Position numbers and translations under genes: made by a program | Assembly (NCBI GenBank): GCA_032027205.1 | Contig: JAVSMN010000001.1 | Coordinates: forward strand, 186,001-250,000 | Length of the DNA stretch: 64,000 bases | Direction of reading: 5' to 3' | Source: Zeimonas sp032027205 | Lineage (GTDB): Bacteria; Pseudomonadota; Gammaproteobacteria; Burkholderiales; Burkholderiaceae_E | Part shown: positions 31,991-39,832 of the stretch, piece by piece | Position numbering within the stretch: the stretch's first letter is position 1 | How the letters are laid out: the number at the start of each line of letters is the position of its first letter | Notes under the pieces: model-generated | What the model saw: only the letters and a program-made list of their open reading frames with translations | Databases searched by the model: none | What the model was told of the DNA's origin: nothing

Positions 31991-33706
31991 TCAGGCGATT
32001 CCGGGGTTCTCGCCGACGCCGATCAGCCGCGGCTGGTTCGGCTGGCGGGAGGCGACCGTGCGTTTGGCCTTCAGCCAGCGCTCGACGACCTCCCAGACCG
32101 GTTCGCCGCTGGCGCCCTGCGCCACCGGCGCCCAGCCGGCCACGCGATAGGTCCGCGACGCGTCGATCGGCTTGCCGTCCAGCCGCATGTCGGAGATGCG
32201 CGAGCCGGCGGCGGCCGACGGCGTGCACGCGTAGGTCATTCCGCCCACGCGCACCATGTCGCCGCCCTGCTGGTAGTACGGGTCGGGATTGAACAGGTTG
32301 TCCGCGACGTCCTCGAGGATCGTCTTGATCATCTCGCCCGACAGCTCGGAGACGGTCGTATACGGATAGGTGATCGCCGTCTGGTCCATCAGGTGCTCGC
32401 GCGTGATCGCCTCGCCGGGCAGCAGCGACGTGCCCCAGCGAAAGCCCGGCGAGAACGCAATCTGCGCGTCCTTCTCTTCCATCAGCGCATCGAGGATCAG
32501 CTGGTCGAAGGTGCCGTTGAAGTTGCCGCGTCGGTACAGCAGCCCTTCGGTGACGGCGAGCTTCTCCTCGAGTTTCGCCAGGTGCGGCGCGCGCACGCGA
32601 TCGATCAGCGCCTGCATTCCGGCGTCGGCCGGCAACAGGTTCGAGAACACCGGCAGCAGCCGGTAGCGGAAATCCGCGACCTTGCCGCCCTTGACGTCGA
32701 AGTCGAGCACGGCGAGGAACTTGCCGTTCGAACCGGCGTTGGTGACGATGGTCGTGCCCTTGGCGTTGCGCACCTTCACCGGCTGCGGCACCCCGTCGTG
32801 CGTATGCCCGCCGAGGATCGCGTCCAGGCCGCTGACGCGCGAAGCCAGCTGCAGATCAACGTCCATCCCGTTGTGCGACAGCAGCACGACCACCTGCGCG
32901 CCCTTGGCGCGCACCTCGTCGACGATCTGCTGGAGTCGCTCGTCCTGGATGCCGAAGCTCCACTGCTCGACGAAATAGCGCGGGTTGGCGATCGGCGTGT
33001 ACGGGAACGCCTGCCCGATGATCGCCACCGGCACCCCGTTGATGGTGCGCAGCGTATGCGACGGGAAGACCGGGTCTTCGAAGTCGGTGGTCTTGACGTT
33101 CTGCGCGACGAAGTCGATGTGGCCTTTCAGGTCGCGCGCGATGATCTCCTCGACGCGCTCGGCGCCGTAGGTGAACTCCCAGTGCGCGGTCATCACGTCG
33201 ACGCCGAGCTGCTTGCACGCGTCGACCATGTCCTGGCCCTTCGACCACAGCGACGTCGCCGACCCCTGCCAGGTGTCGCCGCCGTCGAGCAGCAGCGCGC
33301 CCGGGCGCGATGCGCGCAGGCGCTTCACCAGCGTGGCGAGATGGGCGAAGCCGCCGACCTTGCCGTAGGTGCGCGAGGCATCCTCGAAGTTCAGGTAGGT
33401 GAAGGCGTGCGCCTCGTGGCTGCCGGGCGCGATGCCGAAGTGCTTCAACAGCGCCTCGCCGACCAGGTGCGGCGGCCGGCCGACCGCCTCGCCGATGCCC
33501 AGGTTCACGCTGGGCTCGCGAAAGTACACCGGCATCAACTGCGCATGGCAGTCGGTGAAGTGCAGCAGGCTCACGTTGCCGAAGGGCGCGAGCTCGTAGA
33601 ACGAGTCGGCGCGCGCCGAGCCGGGTGCCGCAGCGCCAGCCGGCAACGAAAGGCCCGCGGCCGAGGCGGCCGCGAGCAGTCGCAGGAATTCGCGACGATC
33701 GATCAT
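31991..33706 (-). CDS. soxB: Thiosulfohydrolase SoxB
   Basis: A 571-residue 5'-nucleotidase-like di-manganese enzyme with a Tat signal (IDRREFLRLLAAASAAG), LHFTDCHAQL, DGGDTWQGS and the metal motif GGHTHDG. It removes sulfate from the sulfonate of the SoxY-bound sulfane intermediate in the periplasm. ATG at 33706 is preferred because it starts directly before the twin-arginine motif; a GTG at 33727 would add 7 residues. It follows soxX by 58 bases in the sox operon. Confidence 0.93.
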   Translation of the reverse strand: MIDRREFLRLLAAASAAGLSLPAGAAAPGSARADSFYELAPFGNVSLLHFTDCHAQLMPVYFREPSVNLGIGEAVGRPPHLVGEALLKHFGIAPGSHEAHAFTYLNFEDASRTYGKVGGFAHLATLVKRLRASRPGALLLDGGDTWQGSATSLWSKGQDMVDACKQLGVDVMTAHWEFTYGAERVEEIIARDLKGHIDFVAQNVKTTDFEDPVFPSHTLRTINGVPVAIIGQAFPYTPIANPRYFVEQWSFGIQDERLQQIVDEVRAKGAQVVVLLSHNGMDVDLQLASRVSGLDAILGGHTHDGVPQPVKVRNAKGTTIVTNAGSNGKFLAVLDFDVKGGKVADFRYRLLPVFSNLLPADAGMQALIDRVRAPHLAKLEEKLAVTEGLLYRRGNFNGTFDQLILDALMEEKDAQIAFSPGFRWGTSLLPGEAITREHLMDQTAITYPYTTVSELSGEMIKTILEDVADNLFNPDPYYQQGGDMVRVGGMTYACTPSAAAGSRISDMRLDGKPIDASRTYRVAGWAPVAQGASGEPVWEVVERWLKAKRTVASRQPNQPRLIGVGENPGIA

Positions 33707-33764
33707 CGCCGCGCGTCGCTCATGCACTGCACGGCGAGCACTCCGGTTTGCATCGTTTCACCAC

Positions 33765-34403
33765 TCACTGGTTGACTGGGGACGCCGGGTCGAGCAGCAA
33801 CGCCATCACATCCTTCAGCTGCGTCTCGGTGAGGATGCCTGCATCGCCGAAGCGCGGCATGTTGTTGCACGCGGCGTACGCATGGCCGTTCCACAGGCGA
33901 GTCCACGTGTATTCGAGCATGTCCTTCGAGTTGCCGCGCAGCTTGCCGTATTGGTAGAGCGTGGGGCCGATGTTGCCGTAGGCGATCTCCTGCTTCGACA
34001 GCTGGTGGCACGCATAGCAGTTGCCGCCGGCCACCGTCTTCTCGGTGTCGCTGTACTGCAGCCCGCGACCGCTTTGCGCGACCTTCTCGCCCGCCTTCCA
34101 GTCGCCGAGGAACTTGCCGTCGGCCGGGAACTTCACGCTCTTCTTCGCGTCGGCCTCGAGGCGCGCGCGCACGTCCGCCGGCAGCGGCTTGTCGGCGTAC
34201 TGGCTGCACGTGCGCTGCAGGTCGGTCTGCTCGAGGCGATCGACCTTCGCGATCCCCTTGTCGCGGAACGAGGCCATCAACTGCTGCTTGACCTCGGCGT
34301 CGGACACCGTGCGCGATCCGGTCATCGACGCGCATCCGGCCACGCCGACGATCACCGCGAACGCGACGACGCCGCGTCGCGCGTACTTTGCTTTGCCTGG
34401 CAT
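33765..34403 (-). CDS. soxX: Cytochrome SoxX, long type
   Basis: A 212-residue monohaem c-type cytochrome: lipobox-like VAGC (C24) at the end of the signal, one CXXCH site (C129, C132, H133 in NCYACHQ) and a later Met ligand in NNMPRFG. The N-terminal insertion of about 70 residues before the haem domain is the feature of type 2 SoxX. With SoxA it ligates thiosulfate onto SoxY. It follows soxA by 18 bases. Confidence 0.9.
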   Translation of the reverse strand: MPGKAKYARRGVVAFAVIVGVAGCASMTGSRTVSDAEVKQQLMASFRDKGIAKVDRLEQTDLQRTCSQYADKPLPADVRARLEADAKKSVKFPADGKFLGDWKAGEKVAQSGRGLQYSDTEKTVAGGNCYACHQLSKQEIAYGNIGPTLYQYGKLRGNSKDMLEYTWTRLWNGHAYAACNNMPRFGDAGILTETQLKDVMALLLDPASPVNQ

Positions 34404-34421
34404 CTAATCGTCTCCTCGTGC

Positions 34422-35231
34422 TTATCGTTTGATCGCCGGCGAATCCATCTTGCCGCCCTTCGCGTTCACGCCGAGGAAAGTGATCAGGTCGATCGACGCC
34501 GGCGACGTGAAGACGAGTTCGGGGAATCGCTGCTGCCGGAAGCAGTCGTTCAGGCGCCACTGCATCGTGCGCAGCGCGCCCTGCGAGACGCGATACGCGG
34601 GCCAGGTGGTGAACGCTCTCTTCGCAGGCTCGGGTTTCAGCAGGTTGGGCAGGCCCTGCAGCCGGATCCGCTTGTCGTCTTCCCCGTGGCAGGAAGCGCA
34701 GGAGAAGTCGTACGGGCCGCCGCGATAGAAGAACATCTTCTTGCCGCGCTCGTAGGCCGCGACCTCCTTCGGATGGCTCTGCGGAATCGCCACCGGCATG
34801 CCGCGCGACTCCTCGACGAGGTAGGCGATCAACGCTTCGTTGTCGGTAGCGCGCTGCCCTGCCCCCGAGAACGGCTTCTTCACCAGTTCGGCGCGCTCGA
34901 AGCCCTGCAACGTGACCTGGCAATGCACGAGGCGCGCCTCGGCGTCCATCACCTGGTCGGTGTCGGCGAAGTAGCGCGGCAACTCGGCGTAGACGCCCTT
35001 GACGACGCCCGGACCCTTGCCCAGGTCGCAGCGCTCGAGGCTGGCGTTCTTCGGTCCGCGCGCCGTCTTCCACAGTTCCTCGCCGCGCATCACGGTGAGT
35101 TCGGCCGGATTGCCGTCCTGCAGCATCTCGCGATATCGCTCGATCTCGGCCTGCGTATCGGATTGCGCGTACGCGATCGTCGCGGTGGCGGCGAGCGCCG
35201 ACGCTGCGATGCACAGCGATGCCTTTCGCAT
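34422..35231 (-). CDS. soxA: Cytochrome SoxA, monohaem type
   Basis: A 269-residue secreted cytochrome with signal peptide (cleavage after AYAQ). One haem site only: C178, C181, H182 (FSCASCHG). C68 and C104 stand where diheme SoxA has its first haem and probably form a disulfide. C230 (NDCFRQQRFP) is the cysteine ligand that carries the persulfide at the active site. With SoxX it oxidatively couples thiosulfate to the SoxYZ carrier. Confidence 0.92.
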   Translation of the reverse strand: MRKASLCIAASALAATATIAYAQSDTQAEIERYREMLQDGNPAELTVMRGEELWKTARGPKNASLERCDLGKGPGVVKGVYAELPRYFADTDQVMDAEARLVHCQVTLQGFERAELVKKPFSGAGQRATDNEALIAYLVEESRGMPVAIPQSHPKEVAAYERGKKMFFYRGGPYDFSCASCHGEDDKRIRLQGLPNLLKPEPAKRAFTTWPAYRVSQGALRTMQWRLNDCFRQQRFPELVFTSPASIDLITFLGVNAKGGKMDSPAIKR

Positions 35232-35336
35232 GAGATTGTCTCCTCTCGTTGAAATGACGCTTCGGCGCCGGGGTCCTCCTCCCCGACGCCCGCGGCCCGT
35301 GCGGCGACGCTGCGCCGCTCGCGTCGCGCGACGAAC

Positions 35337-35648
35337 TCAGCTCACCGTCGTTTCGTCGGTGCGCTTGTCGCCCTTGTTGTCGACCCAGGTGACGCTGATC
35401 TTGTCACCGGGCTTCGCATCCTTGACCTTGAACTGCAGGTACGGGTTCTTCGAGATCGCCGGGCCCCAGTGCGCGCGAAGCACGGGCTTGCCATTCAGCG
35501 AGGCCGTGACCTCGGTGATGTGCCAGGCGGGGATCACCTTGCCGGAAGCATCCTTGCGCTGTCCGGTCTCCATCTCGTGCGCCATCAGCACACGAACGTC
35601 TGCCGCGCCGTCCTTGGCGGTGGCGCGGATCTTCATCGGGTCTGCCAT
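35337..35648 (-). CDS. soxZ: Sulfur-carrier subunit SoxZ
   Basis: A 103-residue immunoglobulin-like protein without a signal peptide, as usual: it is exported as a complex with SoxY through Tat. Conserved pieces are HEMETGQRKD, IPAWHITEV and PYLQFKVK. It is preceded by AGGAG and follows soxY by 47 bases. The 105 bases between soxZ and soxA are GC-rich with small inverted repeats but no clear promoter. Confidence 0.93.
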   Translation of the reverse strand: MADPMKIRATAKDGAADVRVLMAHEMETGQRKDASGKVIPAWHITEVTASLNGKPVLRAHWGPAISKNPYLQFKVKDAKPGDKISVTWVDNKGDKRTDETTVS

Positions 35649-35695
35649 TTCGCAGCGTCTCCTGGTAGGAAAATGTGATCAGAAACGCAGTCGAT

Positions 35696-36166
35696 TCAGC
35701 CGCCGCAGCCGCCGAGCGTGACCTTGATTTCCTTCTTCGCCATGTAGTACTTGCCGTCGGCCTTCACCAGCGCCACGACGTCGGAGCTCTGCCCCATCTT
35801 GATGCGCATGCTCACCTCGGGCTGCGAGCCCTCGAGGATGTCGTAGGCGCCTGCCAGCGCATTCGGGTTCTTGTCGACCAGCAGCGCGATCGATTCGGTG
35901 TTCGGCAGGTTGCTCTTGACGCCCACCGGCACGACGGCGCCGTTCTCGGCAATGTCGGGCGAGACGATGACGACGTCCTTCGACTCGGTGGCGCCGGCCG
36001 CGCCGAGCGCCTTCAGCGTGTCCGGGACACCGGTGACGTGGAAAATCTTCTCGTCGAATGCCTGTGCGGCGGCAGATCCGGGGCGCAGCAGGCCCAGCGA
36101 CAGCAGCGCGCCATACAGACCGGCGCTGCCCGCGACCTGCAAGGTCGTGCGTCTCGTTACGTTCAT
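35696..36166 (-). CDS. soxY: Sulfur-carrier subunit SoxY
   Basis: A 156-residue protein with a Tat signal (NVTRRTTLQVAGSAG), cleaved near AAAQA, and the hallmark C-terminal swinging arm GGCGG with C154 as the thiol that carries all sulfur intermediates. The ATG at 36166 has AGGAG 9 bases upstream; earlier in-frame starts would put 24 residues before the twin-arginine motif. It follows soxD by 68 bases. Confidence 0.93.
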   Translation of the reverse strand: MNVTRRTTLQVAGSAGLYGALLSLGLLRPGSAAAQAFDEKIFHVTGVPDTLKALGAAGATESKDVVIVSPDIAENGAVVPVGVKSNLPNTESIALLVDKNPNALAGAYDILEGSQPEVSMRIKMGQSSDVVALVKADGKYYMAKKEIKVTLGGCGG

Positions 36167-36234
36167 GAGTTCAGTCTCCTTCGTTGACCGATTGCCTGAG
36201 CATATCGGAGTTGCATCGAAGATTGGCAGTTCCT

Positions 36235-37407
36235 TCATTGCCGATCCTCGAGGATCCAGTTCACGATCACCCGGATGTCGTCGTCGTTGATCGCGGCGTT
36301 CGCTGGCATCGGAACGTCGCCCCAGGCGCCGCTGGTGCCGTTCTTCACGCGACCGACCAGCATCTCCGCGACGCCCGGTCGTCCGCGGTACTTCGCGCCG
36401 ACGTCGCGGAAAGACGGGCCGACCATCTTGGCATCGACCGCATGGCAGGCCATGCAGTTCGCCTCGCGCGCGAGATCCTCCGGCTTGCGCTGGTGCGGAA
36501 TCGCCGCAAGCATCGTCGCCTCGGCCAGCGCCGCGACCTCCGCGCCGTCGAGCTTGCTGCGCGGCGGACGCGTGGTGTCGGCGCCGCGCACCGGGCCGAC
36601 GATACGGTTCTGCGCCATCAGGTTGCCGTGCGCATCACGCGCGTGCTCCGGCAGCCCGGCGACGGCCAGCCGCGCCGGATCGGTCTTGCACCCACTCATG
36701 CACGCGTCTCCCTGCACGTCGGACTTGCCGTCGACGCGCCACATCGGCTCGTAGAACGTCAGCCCGTCACGATTGGGCAAACGCTTCTGCACGTCACCGA
36801 TATTCCGATCCGACAGAACGTAATCGGCGGGGACGACGTCGGCCAGATTGAGGATGTACGCCGTCACCGCGTAGACCTCGTTCGCCGACAGCGACTTCGG
36901 CGCGTTCCACGGCATGGCGCGACGGATGTAGTCCCACAGCGACGAGACCTGCGACAGCTTCATCATCGTGCTGCGCTGGGGGAAATCGGTGCGCTTCAGG
37001 TTCGCGACATGGCCGCTGGCGATGTCCTCTTTGGTCGTGCCGCCGACGATCGGCGTGAACACTTCGTTGGACTCGCCGAAGGTACCGTGGCAGATCGCGC
37101 ACTTCTCTTCCCAGACGCGCTCGCCAGCCTCGACCGAGCCCGATCCCGACGGCAGGCCCTTGAAGTCGGCGCGCACGTCGATGTCCCATGCATGAATCTC
37201 CGAGCGCGTCGCCGGCCGGCCGATGCCGGCCCACGGAGCGGCCTTCGGCGCGTCCGCGGCGGCCTTCGCGTTGGCGCCACTCGCCGGCCCGGCGTCGGCG
37301 GCGAATGCCGGGGCGCCCGCGAAGGCTGTCGCCACGACGAGCGCGAGCGCCGCCGCCGGCAACATGCGCTTCAGCGACCGCAAGCGCTGCTCACCAGACC
37401 TGCGCAT
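36235..37407 (-). CDS. soxD: Diheme cytochrome SoxD of sulfane dehydrogenase
   Basis: A 390-residue periplasmic c-type cytochrome. Signal peptide MLPAAALALVVATAFAGAPAFA lies within the first 37 residues; haem sites are C103-C106-H107 (CAICHGTF) and CMACH near residue 320. It accepts electrons from the SoxC molybdenum centre. ATG at 37407 with GAGG 7 bases upstream overlaps the soxC end by 17 bases; an internal ATG at 37365 is the alternative. Confidence 0.9.
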   Translation of the reverse strand: MRRSGEQRLRSLKRMLPAAALALVVATAFAGAPAFAADAGPASGANAKAAADAPKAAPWAGIGRPATRSEIHAWDIDVRADFKGLPSGSGSVEAGERVWEEKCAICHGTFGESNEVFTPIVGGTTKEDIASGHVANLKRTDFPQRSTMMKLSQVSSLWDYIRRAMPWNAPKSLSANEVYAVTAYILNLADVVPADYVLSDRNIGDVQKRLPNRDGLTFYEPMWRVDGKSDVQGDACMSGCKTDPARLAVAGLPEHARDAHGNLMAQNRIVGPVRGADTTRPPRSKLDGAEVAALAEATMLAAIPHQRKPEDLAREANCMACHAVDAKMVGPSFRDVGAKYRGRPGVAEMLVGRVKNGTSGAWGDVPMPANAAINDDDIRVIVNWILEDRQ

Positions 37408-38803
37408 TGAACACCTCGCCCGATTCGGCGACCCGCCACGACTGGATCGCGTTGTTGTGATAGATCGATCGCGAGCCGCGTACCGCGCGCAACTGGTTGA
37501 TCTTCGGTTGCACCGCGCCGGTTTCATCGATCGCCCGGCTCTGCAGCACCGCGGGCGAACCGTCCCAGGTCCAGTCGATCGCGAAGCGGGTGAGCGCCTT
37601 CGACAGCACGAGACTGCTCAGGCGCGCCGTGCGCCAGTTGCGTCCGCCGTCGACGGAGACGTCGACGCGCTTGATCTTGCCGCGGCCCGACCAGGCCAGG
37701 CCGCTCACGTTGTAGTAGCCGCGATCGAGCAGCATCTGCCCGCCCGAGGGCGTCGTGATGACCGATTTCACCTCCTGGATCGACGTGAACTGCCGATGCT
37801 GGCCGTCGGGCATCAGGTCGACATAATGGACGGTTTCGTCCTTGGTGAACCAGGGCTGGTCACCTACCTCGATGCGCCGCAGGTACTTGACCCACGAAAC
37901 GCCCTGCACGCCGGGGACGACCAGGCGCAGCGGATAGCCGTTCTCGGGGCGCAGCATCTCGCCGTTCATTCCCCAGGCAACGATCGCGTCGTCGAGCGCG
38001 CGATCGATCGGGATCGTGCGCGTCATCGAGGAGCCGTCGCCGCCCTCGGCCAGCACGTACTTGCCGTTCTGGCGATCGATGCCGCACAGGTCGAGCAGCG
38101 TGGAGAGCGGCACGCCGGTGAACTCGGCGCACGAGAGCATGCCGTGCGTGTACTGCACGGTGGGCACCGCGTTGTTGCCCCACTCCATGCCGCTGTTCGC
38201 GCCGCACTCGATGAAGTGGATGCGCGACACCGACGGCAGGCGCATCAGGTCGTCCATCGTGAACACGCGCGCCTCGCGCACCAGTCCGTTGACCATCAGG
38301 CGGTGCCGGCTCGGGTCGATGTCCCACCAGCCCTGGTGATGGCGCTCGAAGTGCAGGCCATTGGGCGTGATGATGCCGAACATCCCCTGCAGCGGAGCGA
38401 AGCTCACCGAAGACGCGGAAACGCGTGTGAGCCCCGGGCTCTCGCGGCGCTGCAGGTTGCGCTCCCATTGCGAAGGAACGCCGTAGCCGCGCGCCGCGAC
38501 CGGCTGGCCCAGACCCGTCGTGTGCGGCGGCAGTTCGATGATCGCCTTGTCGCCCGGCCCGTCTACGCCGGGCGCCTCGCGCGGCGCGGCCGGCTTGTCC
38601 GCGGGGCCTGCCAGCGCCTTCGCCGCGCCCCCCGCGCCGGCGCCCATCGCCAACGCCTTGCCCATGAAGCTGCGCCGCGCGCGGCGCGCGCGCTCCAACT
38701 CCTCGGGCGACAGCGTGTTCTCCGGCGCCGGCCGGATGCGACCCGAAAGGCGCGTCGCAGCGCCGTCGACCGGGCTGCCGTGCGCGTCTGGTGAATCGTT
38801 CAT
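37391..38803 (-). CDS. soxC: Sulfane dehydrogenase molybdoenzyme subunit SoxC
   Basis: A 470-residue sulfite-oxidase-family protein. It has a Tat-type signal placed unusually far in (RARRSFMGKALAMGAGAGG, residues about 41-60) and the molybdenum-ligating C200 in HFIECGANSG. With SoxD it oxidises SoxY-bound sulfane sulfur, giving six extra electrons and allowing complete oxidation of thiosulfate to sulfate. Its start overlaps the soxR stop (ATGA). Confidence 0.93.
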   Translation of the reverse strand: MNDSPDAHGSPVDGAATRLSGRIRPAPENTLSPEELERARRARRSFMGKALAMGAGAGGAAKALAGPADKPAAPREAPGVDGPGDKAIIELPPHTTGLGQPVAARGYGVPSQWERNLQRRESPGLTRVSASSVSFAPLQGMFGIITPNGLHFERHHQGWWDIDPSRHRLMVNGLVREARVFTMDDLMRLPSVSRIHFIECGANSGMEWGNNAVPTVQYTHGMLSCAEFTGVPLSTLLDLCGIDRQNGKYVLAEGGDGSSMTRTIPIDRALDDAIVAWGMNGEMLRPENGYPLRLVVPGVQGVSWVKYLRRIEVGDQPWFTKDETVHYVDLMPDGQHRQFTSIQEVKSVITTPSGGQMLLDRGYYNVSGLAWSGRGKIKRVDVSVDGGRNWRTARLSSLVLSKALTRFAIDWTWDGSPAVLQSRAIDETGAVQPKINQLRAVRGSRSIYHNNAIQSWRVAESGEVFNAQVW

Positions 38804-39177
38804 CGAAGCTCCTCGCGCGACGCGGGGCGCGCATCCCATTCTTCGGCGAGCCGGCGCATTCCCGAGCGCTCCTCGGACTGCGTCTCGCTGCGCGCGGCGA
38901 TGTGCGTGCATACGGTCCGGCAGATCTCGGTGAGCGCGGGATCGCGTACGCCGTAATAGATGAAGTTGCCGTCCTTGCGACGGCTCAGGGCACCGGCGCG
39001 GTACAGCGTGTTCAGGTGACGCGAGACGTTCGTCTGCGTCGCTCCGGTTTCGGCGACGATCTGCGAGACGCTCTTCTCCTCGCGGCAGATCGAATGCAGG
39101 ATGCGCAGTCGCACCGGCTCGGAAAGCAGTGCGAAATAGCTCGACACTGCCTCGAATACCTGGCCCAGCGTGTCCAT
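38800..39177 (-). CDS. soxR: ArsR-family repressor SoxR
   Basis: A 125-residue winged-helix repressor: recognition region SQIVAETGATQTNVSRHLNTL and wing GALSRRKDGNFIYYGV. C31, C86 and C90 are placed near the two helices that in persulfide-sensing ArsR proteins (SqrR, BigR) carry the reactive cysteines, although C31 is three residues downstream of the usual position. It probably releases DNA when sulfane sulfur accumulates. First gene of the minus-strand sox transcript, read from a promoter overlapped by an inverted repeat. Confidence 0.85.
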   Translation of the reverse strand: MDTLGQVFEAVSSYFALLSEPVRLRILHSICREEKSVSQIVAETGATQTNVSRHLNTLYRAGALSRRKDGNFIYYGVRDPALTEICRTVCTHIAARSETQSEERSGMRRLAEEWDARPASREELR

Positions 39178-39232
39178 CGGGACGTCTCCTCGGCGCCGGG
39201 CGTAGTGTTTGTTCTATTGCTCGCCCAGCTTC

Positions 39233-39261
39233 TTGATAGGATGACTATATGAGCGCATAGT
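39233..39261 (+). promoter_or_regulatory. Promoter of soxW, overlapping the soxR promoter
   Basis: On the plus strand TTGATA (39233-39238) and CATAGT (39256-39261) are 17 bases apart. Transcription would start near 39268, 20 bases before the soxW ATG. The two opposed promoters share most of their bases. Confidence 0.6.
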
Positions 39262-39264
39262 CAT
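39241..39264. promoter_or_regulatory. Probable SoxR operator (inverted repeat)
   Basis: ATGACTAT (39241-39248) and ATAGTCAT (39257-39264) are perfect inverted half-sites with an 8-base spacer. They cover the -10 region of both divergent promoters, so one bound ArsR-family dimer would block both sides. Confidence 0.7.
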
Positions 39265-39272
39265 GCAGTCAA
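39244..39272 (-). promoter_or_regulatory. Promoter of soxR-soxCDYZAXB
   Basis: On the minus strand TTGACT (39272-39267) and TATAGT (39249-39244) are exactly 17 bases apart, a near-consensus sigma70 promoter. Transcription would start near 39237, about 60 bases before the soxR ATG. Confidence 0.75.
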
Positions 39273-39287
39273 GAAGAAAACGTCGAC

Positions 39288-39800
39288 ATGCCCCGATCGC
39301 CCAGATCGTCCACCCGCCGCCTCGTAGCTTCGGCCTGCGCGCTCGTCGCGCTGGCGCCGTTCGCGCCATTCGCCGCGTCCGAGGCCGGCGCCGCGGAAAC
39401 GCCGACGCTCGACGGCACGCGCTCGCCCCAGACGCTGTTGGCCGAGCACGACGCGCACGTCGTCGTCGCCCTGTTCTCGGTGCCCGGCTGCCCCTACTGC
39501 GAAGTCGTCCGGGACAACTACCTGCGCCACCTGGAAGGGGCCGTACGCGGCGTGCGCGTGGCCGAGTACGGCATTGCCGACCAACGTTCGTTCAAGCGCA
39601 CCGGAAGCGGCGACGCCCCGAGGAGCCCGGCCGCCCTGGCGAAATCGCTCGGCATCCGCTTCTCCCCCACCGTCGCATTCCTCGGCGACGACAACCACGA
39701 ACTCGCCGAACGCCTGGTCGGCTACAGCTCGCCGGATTTCTACGGGGCGTATCTGGATGTTGGAATTGTGCGCGCGCTGGCACGCGCGAGAGAACGGTAA
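39288..39800 (+). CDS. soxW: Periplasmic thioredoxin SoxW
   Basis: A 170-residue thioredoxin-fold protein with a signal peptide (RLVASACALVALAPFAPFAA) and active site VPGCPYC (C68, C71). The cis-proline segment is FSPTVAFLG. It is divergent from soxR and appears to share its operator. Known SoxW proteins reduce Sox-system disulfides and are not essential for thiosulfate oxidation. It ends 33 bases before the convergent DUF2863 gene, with an imperfect pyrimidine-rich inverted repeat between. Confidence 0.82.
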   Translation: MPRSPRSSTRRLVASACALVALAPFAPFAASEAGAAETPTLDGTRSPQTLLAEHDAHVVVALFSVPGCPYCEVVRDNYLRHLEGAVRGVRVAEYGIADQRSFKRTGSGDAPRSPAALAKSLGIRFSPTVAFLGDDNHELAERLVGYSSPDFYGAYLDVGIVRALARARER

Positions 39801-39832
39801 GGAAGAGAAGAGGCTTCCCCCCTTCTCCCTTC

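Noticed and set aside
39801..39832. Pyrimidine-rich inverted repeat after soxW as a strong terminator
   Set aside because: The stem (GAGAAG/CTTCTC) is short and imperfect and no T run follows; too weak to list.
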